DNA of 64,000 nucleotides from Apostichopus japonicus. Taxonomy: Eukaryota; Echinodermata; Holothuroidea; Aspidochirotida; Stichopodidae. Below the pieces are notes generated by a model. That model had not been told where the DNA came from and ran no database searches. It saw only the letters and a list, made by a program, of their open reading frames with translations. The stretch covers positions 25,696,554 through 25,760,553 of the forward strand of contig NC_092562.1 of NCBI RefSeq assembly GCF_037975245.1, given 5' to 3'. Below, piece by piece: positions 12,301 to 24,300 of the stretch (the first letter of the stretch is position 1; every line of letters starts with the position of its first letter). Both the position numbers and the translations under genes were made by a program.

Positions 12301-15300
12301 ATCATTTGTACAATCTGCTGTGGGTACTGACCGTACACTAGTCAAATTACTGACGGTAGCAAGCTGTTTGTGTATTTTCTGGGATCGATGGTGGTGTCTA
12401 ACACTTCTGTTACACCTCATTCGAAACTAGGTCAGATTACCAGCATGAGACGTTTCTTTATGTGCGAGTCTTCACACCCTTTAAATGATATTAGTCATAC
12501 ATTAAAGGGGGAGATGAGGAGGGGAGGAGGGGAGGTGCACATTCAGCAAGATTCTGTCTTCCTTTTTGAATAATGCATTGAACAAACGTGTTTGTTATGT
12601 CCAAAAGGTCGAATTTTCCGAAGTTAAGAAAGTTCAATGTACTTAAAGTCCTGTCTGAACTCTTACATACATATTTGGTAACATTATGTTCGCCTCAGTC
12701 TGCAAAGTGAACAAAGATAGAAAACTTACTAATGACTGTAGATTTAGGAGGTTCCCTGGATCTCTGTTTCTGCTGCGGTTCTTCGGAGGCAGGCTCCTCG
12801 ATGGAGGATTTCTTTCTCGTCTTCTTCCTCTTGTACAGCTTCTCGAGACGGGATCTTATTAGTTTATCTAGGATGTAAACAGAATATCACAATCGGTGAA
12901 GAGCTCCTCGGGAATATTAGACGATGCCGGATAGAAATATAGTATTTATGACGGAAACTCACTTCTAGAAAATTTTGTACGATGTGAGTCAAGTTTACCT
13001 TCGTGAAATTTCACATAAAATTTGAAAACATTTTCATCTCTTCAGGATGAAACCTGCTATATCAGGATTTCATCTGGTAAAATGCTGGAGGGAGCAAATT
13101 TAACGCCTTCGTCAAAATACATCTCGTCTCCTTGTGAGTGAAAACAGTCGCTCAGCAATCTCACACAACAACGGTCTTTTAATCTTTATGTTAAAAATTA
13201 ACACACTGCTCACTTACTTTTACACATTCTCTTACACAGGCTCTCTAGTGGATAAGCAGTTTGCTAACAGTTTTATTTTATTTTGATTTCAGCTGCTCTG
13301 TTACTGTATCCCTTTGGGTGATCCTCCTTATCTACTCTGTATTTGTACTTGTATTTGTATTCTTGTGTTTCAATTTTTTCATTTCGTTTTAATCATTTGT
13401 GTTCACCATGCTCATTAACCTGTCTGTTTTCTGTGCATGTTTTTGTCCCTTCTGTTACTGTTACTTGTCACTTAGCCTTTGAAGAAGATCCTGCTAGGAT
13501 GGAAATGTCAGGCCAACTTACTTTTACACATTCTCCTACACAGGCTCTCTAGTGGATGAGCAGTTTGCTAACAGTTTTATTTTAGTTTCATATATGAAAC
13601 TGACGGCAAACGGGCACCTGTGAGTTATCATTCATGTTTTAGTACATACGTGAACAGGTATCTGTAAAGGAGTTAGAGATGAACACACCTAACAGGAGTT
13701 GATTGAGCCAAAAAGTCACCCTACTTTCATACTGTAGCTTACTGACACCATTAGGTGAACACCTCTCATTAATGGCAATTTTTCGGAGATTCTTCAAGGT
13801 AATTGAAGGAAAATGATCATGATTAATCGTCTACATAAATCAATGGTCATTTTAAAAGCCTAGGGCGACGTAATAATGCACATGGGCATGGCTGGAGAGA
13901 CAATAAGAGCATGTTTTTGTATTTCTTTCTTTAATTTAACTTAATATTGAACTGTGCTCTATCATCTTCTCCATGAACATGAACAATTCGAACATGAACA
14001 ATTCGAACATGAACAATTCGATAGACTTGCTTCTCTTTTACGAGTCAGGGTAAAATATTGGATACTCACCCGTTAGCGCCTTGTTTTGTCTGATGCCTGA
14101 TTCGATACCCCTCTCTATTAATCCTTTCATGAGTCCCATCGGACTCTTGATGTAATCCACATTGATGATGATTCTTGAGGGGTGGGGAGGGGAAAGATTA
14201 AAAAAAAGCAAAGATGAGATGATAGAATCCAATTACAAAGCTCCCAATGACCAAAATATGCTCAGCACAATACTGCTGCTGTGCTGGTTGGGCTATGAGA
14301 TATGAAGTTACGTAGTGATGAATGTTTATTCAAGTTTAAAAAGTGTAAGTGCAATTATAATCAAAAACCATCTACTTTTGTCAAATAACACAAAGAAGTA
14401 GTCGAGCAATCAACCCAATCATTGGTGTGCACATTAGTAATTTGCACATTAGTAATTTGCACATTAGTAATTCGACGACACAAGGCAAGATTTAGCTCAC
14501 CTATAATGGGTTTTGATGCTGTTCACCGCAGTCAGTACATGGCCGAGACGAACGATGAAGTAGTCTGAATAAGGCACTCCCTTGTTTTTAACCGCGGTGT
14601 CCAGGACGTATGCCTTGCCGGGCTTAAGCCACGACTTCGGGGCTGACTGTGTAAGAAATGGAGCATTACAACAATATGAAAATATTAATATCATTATTAA
14701 AAGTAGCACTTTGAATCTGGTGACTGAAGTCAAATGGAGTGGTAGCTGTGGAGTGTTAGCTCAGTGGTTAACGCCGGTACCTTCCAATTATAAGGTCCCC
14801 GGTTCGAATCACTCCAAGATTAATGTTTGTCGTCCAGTTACAGAGGTGTTGACAATTGACAATTCATAATAATGGATGTAAAATGTGAATGAAAGAGACT
14901 TACTTCGGTCAGCTTGCGGCTTTGATAAGCCAATGAGGCTTCTTCGCAAGTTCCTAATAGTTCCTAATATACATGCATACAAATAATGAATCTACTGGCG
15001 ACTAAAATTTATCCCCCTGCCCCACCTCCCCCCCCCAAAAAAAAAGAAACAAGGAAACAAAAGCATTTGCTTGACTGTTCATTTTGTTCTTCAAATTATG
15101 AAAGAAAAATGTTAAAAATGTAAAAAGATTTCCACATTTGCTTCTGGCATGTAAATTAGAAGTGAATGCTGATATATGCTAAATAGTAAAAACAATGGTA
15201 TGCTGATATAAATAAATGAATATTCATTGGTTATTAACTAATAAATGAATAACCATTGGTGATAATATCGAGAAGTGGTCTTGGTCGGATTAACTTAAAT

Positions 15301-18300
15301 CTAATTTGCACAATGTTTTGGTAATTTTTCCTAAGACTGGTTGCTTTAATTCTTACTTCAAACTCTACATTGAATAACTGGAATGAATCATCATCTACAT
15401 AGCTGTTATATTTATAGCAATAAATCAAATATTCATTGTGTTATAAAATTGCAAGGATGTGTTAATAATAATAATAAATAATAATAACCATCATCAATAT
15501 CATCATAATACTAGTAATAACAACAATAAATAATAATCATAAAACTCATAATACCCAACCTTAGTACGTACAAATCTAGAAAGGAAAAATGGAAGACTTA
15601 CATATTTTTCTACGACTGAACACGTCTTGGTTGCAAATCCTGTGTGAACCTGCATGTTATGACAGAAAGTTCTCTCCTCGATTTCATTCTCTGAATTCCA
15701 ATCAGATACGACGATGTCTAAAGTGAAAGAAGTTAACGGTGAAACAGGACCGAGGAGACAATTTATAATGTAAATAGTAACGTACTAACAAACTATAATG
15801 TAAATAGTAACGTACTAACTAGTAACATACTAAATAGTAACGTACTAAATAGCAATGTACTAAACAGTAATGTACTAAATAGTTATGTACTAAATACTAA
15901 TGTACTAAGTGGTAATGTACTAAATAGTAACATACTAAATAGCAATATACTATATAGCAATGTACTAAGTAGTAATGTACTAAATACTAATGTACAAAGT
16001 AGTAATGTACACTAAATAGTAACGTACTAAATAGTAACGTACTAAATAGTCATAGTCGCGTACCAAATAGTTGCGTACCAAATAGTCATTTACCAAAGAG
16101 TAACATTCCAAATAGTAACATACCAAATAGAAACGTACCAAATAGTATAGTACCAAATAGTAACATACGAAAAAGTAATGTACCAAATAGTAATTTACTA
16201 AATAGTAATGTACTAAACAGTAATTTACTAAACAGTAATGTACTAAGTAGTAATGTACTAAAAGTAATGTACTAAATAGTAATTTACTAAATAGTAATGT
16301 ACTAAATAGTAATGTAATAAATAGCAATGTACTAAATAGTAATGTACTAAATAGTAATGTAATATATAGTAATGTACTAAATAGTAATGTACTAAATAGT
16401 AATGTACTAAATAGTAATGTAATATATAGTAATGTACTAAATAGTAATGTACTATATGAACCCTGACTGAAATGGATTCAGAGCTGCTGAGCACTATAAA
16501 ATGTTGTCTAATATCAAGTGGAGAGACCAGGCAAAAAAAACATTTTAGTTTGGACTAATGTTCCACTTTGACAAGTCATAAATAATCAGTTTTATTTTGC
16601 CCTGGAGTAACCACCCTTTAACAACATTTTGCTTTTAGTGCACAAAACATCAAAACTTGGAACATTTTATAATCACATTTTATAATCACATGATCAGGAA
16701 TAAATCAGGATGACATACCTGTACTGCCATTGGCTTCCAGAACCTTCTCGTAAAGAGTTTCCGGTCCGGCTATCAACGAAGTAAACAACTGATCGACTGG
16801 AATGTTGTAAAATTCGTTCAGAACGGACTTGCCTTCGAACCCCAAGAGGGTGATCGGGTCGACCCCTAAAGAAACAGGGAGACATCACAAGATCAACATT
16901 AATTTTTGTTAGTTTTTCATATATTTGAGTGAAACATGAACTGGAAAAGTGTGGAATGTTACAATATTCTGAGGCAATGTTTTTTTTTTATATCTAGAAG
17001 TGAAACATGAAGGTCATCCATTGTTGTGTAACCTACACAGACTGCTCCAAGTAATAACTGTCTTCTGCAACTCTTGAATCTTTGGGTTGTACTAACTCAT
17101 AAAAAATATGCAATTGGGAAAAAACGTATTTCAAATCGTGAGAATTTTGTTGCTTTTCAAAATGAACTTCCAGATATTAGCCGTAGCCTAGCACAGAAAA
17201 CACCAAACCGAGCCTACCTGGCATGCATAAGTACATGCAGAAGTTGTTAGTTTCATTGACTTGTAACCTGGTGAGCTTTCTCATAACCAGGTAACTTGCA
17301 CCAGTTTGATAGAAATAATGAATTTGTGTCATTTCTATATTTCCAATAATATGAGCAACTCTGTCAAATTGTGGAAATGTGGTAAAACGTACCATGATAA
17401 AGATGAAATCAGGACTTCCAGATTTAATCAGGAATTTTAGAGAGGGACATTCGCTCTAATAACTAGCTCCGAAGACACTTCTTTGGATGGTAAAATAAGG
17501 AGGGCGGTAGACCAGAATGGGCAGGTCACCAGGAGCGTTTATACTGTGCTAAAATGTTAACAGTAGGCACAGAAGAGTGATAGTGTAGTTGTCAGGGATG
17601 AGCCTGGGGGAAAAAAAATCACGGAACTTTGCAAAAATTGCGGTATAGGCTCCAGTTTGCATATGCTACAGTGTGTTAGGATAATAGTTTTTGTCCCCGA
17701 GGTAGAAAAGAAATCACAGATATTCCGCGAATTCGCGAAAAAAGCTCATGCCTGAGTTGTTGTGAGAAGACAGGGAAGTGTGGAGGGAATTTTAAGCTTG
17801 TAATTTAAAGGATGGAATGCGATGAGTTTCCTTCAAGGAAAATAATCTGGTCAAATTACCCTCATCAATGTCACTGGCAGAAAGCAAGTCACTTGTCTCC
17901 TCTAGGCCGATGTGGAGTTCCCCGTCGGATTTGGAAATTTCTTCGCCCTCCTCCGTGCCATCATCTCTCTGATATAAAAGAAGAAGAAACAGGAGAAAAT
18001 ATCTTTCGGGGGATAATAACATCTCAAGGTCCAAAATTTCAAAGCTGTCTTTCTTTGGGTCGGATTTGGACCAATGTAACCACAAACTTCACAAGGATTT
18101 ATAAACAAAGAAATATGCAAATTACCATAAAATTTTCTGTATTCCACTGGTTTATAACTTGCTTCTTCGGAGCCAAACCGATGGTTGTATCCACATAAAT
18201 CCATTTGTTGGACGAGGACCCTACGAGGAATCCAGTTATGTGTGAATCTGGGCTCCAATTAACTGACAGCAGGTGACGCAGTTTGCCATGATGCCCATAA

Positions 18301-21300
18301 AAATAATCTGTTTCCAAGGCCCAACTGCTGTGCCCCCCACACGCCACCCCCCCCCCCTCCTTGTATCAAGTTTTTGTAGGTGCTCATGGTGATGATCTCA
18401 AAAATGATCCAAAATGCCAGCCATATTTTCAACAGTAAAACAGCTTTGGAGCAGCTGGGAGGGACAGAAAACAGCTTTGAAGTAGCTGCGAGAGCCGTCA
18501 GATCAAGATGTACAGTTTTACGAACAAAGCTCACAAATTCTTCATGTCTTTTGTCATTTTCATCCTCGTTTTCTTTCACATTGGAGAAACTACCTGGGCA
18601 CCCTATCAAACTTTGAGAATTGCAGAGATACCCTGCTCTGTCATGCAACTCTGAGGCGATTTCATACTTGCTCTAGAACACTTGAGTTCCCCCTCTCGAT
18701 CCATAACTTGAGTCCCCGTGTGAACATGACACAGAGATCGGTCAGAATAAGATTTAGATATTTAGAGCCCTCTCTTTTACTAACCTCTGCCAGGTCTTCT
18801 CCAACTCTGGAAGTCACATCTGGTGTTCCTCGTCCTTCTTCCTTCTCTTTCTCCTTGGTGGCAGTTTCCTCGTCGACTGGCTCCACGTAATCGTGGGGTA
18901 GCTCCTCTTCGTCCAGACCGAGATCGGATCCGTACAGTTTGTGAATCCAGCTCCAATATTCTAGTGATGTCATACTCTATAGACGGGATTTCAAGAAACG
19001 GTTAGCAGCTCTCCGTCATCAATCGCTGCTGTCACACAGCCGAGTGAAATTTTCAATGATACGTCACAAATAGAGATACTTTATGAATCCTGCTATTATT
19101 TTACTGTTTATGACAAACAAAGAGATTTCATCACCCTAAAGGACTTGTATTGGTACCTTGATATCAAACATTGGGTATAATGGTAGACCCTTTATATCAT
19201 ATGACAATGAACCGGTATATATCTCCCACAGGGAAGAAAAGAAAAGCATTATTTTTAGCTCTGTATGTTCACCACGAGTGTCTCATGTAACATGTCATCT
19301 CTTCACGAGTGTCTCATGCCACATTTTTTACCTGTTGAATCCTGATATTATTTTACTGTTTATGACAAAGAAAGAGATCTCATCCCCCTAAAGGACTTGT
19401 AGTGCTACCTTGATATCTAACATTGGGTAAAATGGTAGACCATTTATATCATATACAATGAACCTGTATATATCTCCCACAGGGGAAAAAACAAAAGCAT
19501 TATTTTTAGCTCTTAGCTCTATATGTTCACCATGAGTGTCTCATGTCACATGTCATTTCTTCATGAGTGTCTCATGCCACATTTTACCTGTTGAATCCTA
19601 TTTTACTGAATATTATTTTACTGTTTATGACAAAGAAAGAGATCTCATCCCCCTAAAGGACTTGTAGTGGTACATTGATATCAAACATTGGGTAAAATGG
19701 TAGACCATTTATATCATTTGACAATGAACCGGTATATATCTCTCACAGGAGAAAAAAAACAAAAGCATTTATTTTTAGCTCTGTATGTGCACCACGGGTG
19801 TCTCATGCCACATGTCATCTCTTCACGAGTGTCTGATGCCACATGTTACTGTACCTCTCTCATGTCTGTCCAAAATACTGACCTGAGCAAGGAGTGCATT
19901 CTGCCAGACTTTGAACAGAAGATGGAACGCCTTATCTCTTGACATGAAAGATGCAAAAAAATACTGAAAAGTAAGCAAACAAAACCGACATTACTGATAC
20001 ATCGTAAAGTAATAAGTTAGGTCTCTGAAACAGATTATCAATTCCACTTGAAGGAGACTAAAATTTAGGTTTTACTTAATAAACACCATTTGAATAAATC
20101 CCTAAGTGTCTTCTTTTGTTCACACTGTAAATACAATCAGTCAAGTTATGTCTACTCCTTAAAACACACACAGATCCCCCCAGACACTGTTAGCATTTAC
20201 TGCTGGTGGCAGCCGGGGTTTTTGTAACCTCCTCTAACACTAACTTATGTCTAGACCTGTGCAACAGACTCAACTTTAGGCATATATGAGGGTAGGCTTT
20301 CTGATTCAAGCAATTGAACCATGAGAAAATCCACATTTGAGTAGCATGATGAAGGAAGAAAAAAAACTTAATTCTTATAAAATCACAACAGTTTTTGAAG
20401 AGAGCACTATTACAGTAGTTATCAAGAGGGAAAAGTTGAGTGAAACTGGAGTGTAGGTTACAGTGCTGATAATGTTATCATTTCAAACACTCAAATACAG
20501 ATATCTACTCCTGTATATGACAGTGTTGTTGGCATGGACCTACTGTTCAAACCAAGTGATGCAGGGATTTTCCAAAACCATATTCTCACACGAGATTCAT
20601 CCTCTATTGCAGGGGTTCCCTAAACTAGAGAACCCCAGGGGGTGGGTGAGTCCATCCCAGGGGGTTTCTGAGACATTTCTGTAAGTCAAAACTAGAGTAC
20701 TTCTCGTTAAACTAAAATCTGATATGTCATATAATTTAGTGATGTGCAAAAGTCGTACCTATTAACAAATTCATGTTTTTTCTTCATTACAATATTACAC
20801 TATGAACTTGATCTTTGACGAAGCACTGTTATGCTTATTATAGTATAATAATGATGAAAAAGTTGGGTGTTTGTGGACAACTCTGACAGCATCCACAGGG
20901 GGTTCGTGGGGGGGGGATAAAGTAAGGGAAACCCTGCTTCATTGTGACACTGTATACCATCAAACCTATGGATGTGTTGTGCCCTGTCACATAGATATAT
21001 GATACAGCTCACTCTTGACATTTGAAGAGAGGGGGGGACTAAAGTTGTGAGGAGACAGGTAAGCTAGAAGGTTAAGAAGACACCCATGACCAGTTGGCTT
21101 AATATCTTCAGCAGACATCTGGACAGTGCAGTATATAGGGATGTCACTTTGGGTCAAATAGCAGCAAGTAACTTTTAATTTCCACCAAGAGCAGCTTTGG
21201 GTACAAGTTTTATTTCCAATAGTGGTGATGAAAATCAAAGAATGGTTGGGGTGGGGGTCGGCATGGGGGGGAGGGGGGAGGGGTATTGTTAAATACCTTT

Positions 21301-24300
21301 TCAGTGGCAGTGCTGACTTGAATGGCATTTGGAATGAACCTAATGGTCCTCTCTTTTGTGATGGCTGCGACGTCTTTTATCCGAACAGTCAGCTGTTGGA
21401 GAGAAGGAAGAAATCCATTAAATGGAGTTTAGTTGAAGAAAGTTTTTCCAAATTCTTCATAAACCAATAAACGCATATATCACAAACTGTAAATCCTGTA
21501 ATAAATTTCAAGAATGCGGGGGGGGGGGGTGGGGGGTTTGATGATGTCGAATGAATACTTGCTCATGTCTTCGTTCATAGGCGTGACGGAAAAATCAATA
21601 GTGTGATTTCTACAGAATGGGATTAGATTTTTTTAGCGGTGCTGTGTTGTTCATTACAAAATTCAACTGCAGATATATGCCAGACCAATAAGGATGGTTA
21701 GGTTTTACTCCTACATTAAGGTTAATGGGTCACGGTTTGTCAGCAGAAAAAAGGCAAAAGTATGGGTATTGTTAAACAGATTACATTGGTGTAGCATGTG
21801 GGGAGAGGGGTTGTGGTATGGATAAGGGTGGGTGGGTGGGTGGGGGAGGATGTGGTGTGGTCATAGATGTATCGGGTCAAATCTGCAGAAAAATAATCAC
21901 TGGGACAAAAAGATGAGAAAAGTGAGTCTATTGAGACCTGATGTGATGGATGACACCTGAGTTCTAGGCTGAGTAAGAAAGGTCTTTCGTTGGAGCCAAG
22001 ATCTGAACGAGACGAGTATTTTCCACTCTAGGCATCAACTAGATTTTGCCAGAATAGATTTGCTTGTTGAAAAGAAAACTTTGTACAGAAGGCTGGTCCA
22101 AATCTGCTTGAGTTCTGTGACCCGTGCAAAAAGCTGTTTGATCAAGTTGGCTATTACAGTATATATGTAATACAGTAATATGTACAACATAAAAGCATTA
22201 AGTCTTGAAGATTCATTCTACCAGCAACTCTTTTCTAATCAACCGCAGGTTTTTTCTTCAAATACAACATACAGTACTGTGTGTAACTTAAGACTGTTCT
22301 ACATGGCATTATCGGTACATTTCCACACACATGCAGTACATAGAGATGCCTCTGGATTTGTACTTCATTTAGTGGCAAGTCAGTGGTCATGCTAGACTGT
22401 TTCACCCTGATTACAATTGGAAAATGTCTATTAAATTTCATCTTCCATGCGATAAATACAATGAATATCAAATATTCTATGATAGCATGTTCCAAATTTT
22501 CACTACAAAGTACTGTATGCCTCTACCATGAATTATACTGTACCTCTACCTTGACCATGAATTTTATCTTAGACCGAAATCATGAATTTTTTCTCAAATT
22601 ATATGCTTAAACTTACTACAAATACTTTGACAAATGTTTGCAAGTTGATGCTATGAAAATAAGACTCTGAATGTTGGGTTCCAAATTGTTAGTCGCTGTC
22701 AAGTTATGATAATGAATTCCTCTGATCAAATTTCCTCCACCTCAAATAATAGAAAGAAATGCAGAGAGAAAAACGTCTCTCCTCATTAATTTAATCAGTG
22801 TTCATGTGAATGTGACTCAGACGTCAAAACTGATGTTGGGTAAATTCAATCAGTCGCACGATCTGTAATCATTCTATGCTCCCTCATAAATATTTATGGG
22901 GTGAATAACCCTGGGGGATTGCCACAAAGAGTTGAACAAACCACTATCACTGCGTGGAAAAAACTCAGAATGTGAACAATAGTTGAGATTTATTTAGATG
23001 TCAACCAATTTCAAATCAAGTGAAAAAAATTGGAGATTGTCAAAATTGTTCAGGGGGCACTGTAGAACACTCTCAACTGCCCCAGTGCAACCTGACAAAC
23101 TGGACTATACATTGATAAGTACTCGAGCAAGGCATGCCTGAATAAAGAACGTTTGCATACTGCTGCCTAACATGTTTATATCTGCTTACTGAGCAGAAGT
23201 GTTGTGCAGTATCATAACCTGGGACTTGTTTGTAAACAGGAGGGAAGATGGAGAACAGGAGGGGTGTGGGTGTGGAACCAATGAACCAGTATAATGTCGT
23301 CTTACAGAACATCAGCCTTTTTAAATTAGCATTTGCAAACCTCATTGCAGGAAATAAAGAAAACCATTAGAAATGAAAGTAATTGTGGTGCAATGATCAG
23401 TTCTTGAAATTCAGGCTACTGTATTAACCTGGCTAAGTGTTAGTGCATTTCACCACTTGCCAGTAAGGGGGAGGAGGAGGGGGAGGAGGAGGGGAGGAGG
23501 GGGAGGGGGGTGTTGAAAGTGGATGGAACTTGGGGTATGGGAGAGGTTGGGCGAAATTTGGATAGAAATTCAACCATCGTTGATTCTTGCTGATTTTTTC
23601 ACAAATCATCAGTTTTTCCTCAAATTTGAAATAGTATGCAAAGCACAGTTAACAATAGTCAGTCAAAGAATCAGCACGGTTTCCTTACATTACACGAGCC
23701 CTGTATTACAACTTACTATCATTTGGCAAATAATTCAGCTCTACTCACAAAAGCCTGTGCAGTAACTGATGTGTGTTGCGATTCAGGAAATGGCGTTGAG
23801 AACATAATTCAAATAGATGTTTGAATATATTAAAACATATAATGTCTGCTTTGCTACAATCAGCATTTTACAAAACTTTTATGAACACTGTAAAATCTCA
23901 GGGAGTTTAGTCTTCCTTACCACTGTCTCCCATCGGAATATGTTCGCGTAGAAACAGATCCAGTTTTCAGTGACATACATCCTTCCATGGACGAGGATAT
24001 CTTTCTGAAGGGCACAAGAGTAATCTGGAAGAAGAAAGGAAATCATTTGCGCTGAACTAGTGTTGTTTGGGATGCGAGAGAGACTACCCAAACCAGGCTA
24101 CCAAAATTGTCCTTCTTCTTCCATACGATAATATTTGAAACCACATTGATCAAAATCAATCTCTCCCTCACGTGGTTGACCTCTCTCTAACTTAACAGAG
24201 CCAATCCATACACTAGCAGCGATACTGTAGTTGCACTTCATAGCATTCTGTACTGTAAGTGTTAAATTTAGGGAAGCTTTCCATTTCTCTGAGGGCAAAA

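Larger units (their letters stand above)
9394..12867 (-). other. gramd1: gramd1 exons 13-17: basic segment, membrane span and lumenal tail
   Basis: Exon 13 encodes a Lys/Arg-rich stretch (RLEKLYKRKKTRKKSS). Exons 14 and 15 share the single membrane span: exon 14 ends CTTIILISFG and exon 15 starts LIVLVVFNMFLYF, so the hydrophobic segment (about 618-639) is split by an intron at residue 626. Exon 16 gives EDSREWLLLLHQQQQYHELE and MEKWREIMSMCVNLMKQ, the conserved GRAMD1 tail helix. Exon 17 ends the protein at NTKEEL. The phase chain (1, 2, 2, 0) rules out the tempting alternative frames in this stretch. Confidence 0.88.
14070..16865 (-). other. gramd1: gramd1 exons 9-12: VASt (Aster) sterol-binding domain
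   Basis: Residues about 379-549. Exon 9: VDPITLLGFEGKSVLNEFYN and IPVDQLFTSLIAGPETLYEK. Exon 10: DIVVSDWNSENEIEERTFCH, ending CSVVEKY. Exon 11: SAPKSWLKPGKAYVLDTAV, then PYSDYFIVRLGHVLTAVN. Exon 12: INVDYIKSPMGLMKGLIERG. In the family this START-like fold has a deep pocket that holds one sterol. All four exons are intact and phases join cleanly. Confidence 0.93.

Noticed and set aside
12249-12322. Candidate extra gramd1 exon reading PTADCTNDTVMDISGPAKDNK
   Set aside because: It can be entered in phase from exon 13 but leaves phase 0, while exon 14 needs phase 1. Joining exon 13 directly to exon 14 gives a perfect membrane span, so this piece is left out. An alternative transcript is not excluded.
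14750-14815. Functional tRNA gene
   Set aside because: Has pol III boxes but an abnormal fold, is followed by a fixed body, and occurs at two other places with the same body: a SINE.
15980-16494. Long minus-strand frames of LVHYY repeats
   Set aside because: Read-through of the 15-bp tandem array, which cannot contain stops in that frame; no protein evidence.
18308-18360. Possible CRISPR or other prokaryotic feature near C-rich runs
   Set aside because: Simple homopolymer tracts in intronic animal DNA; no repeat-spacer pattern anywhere in the window.
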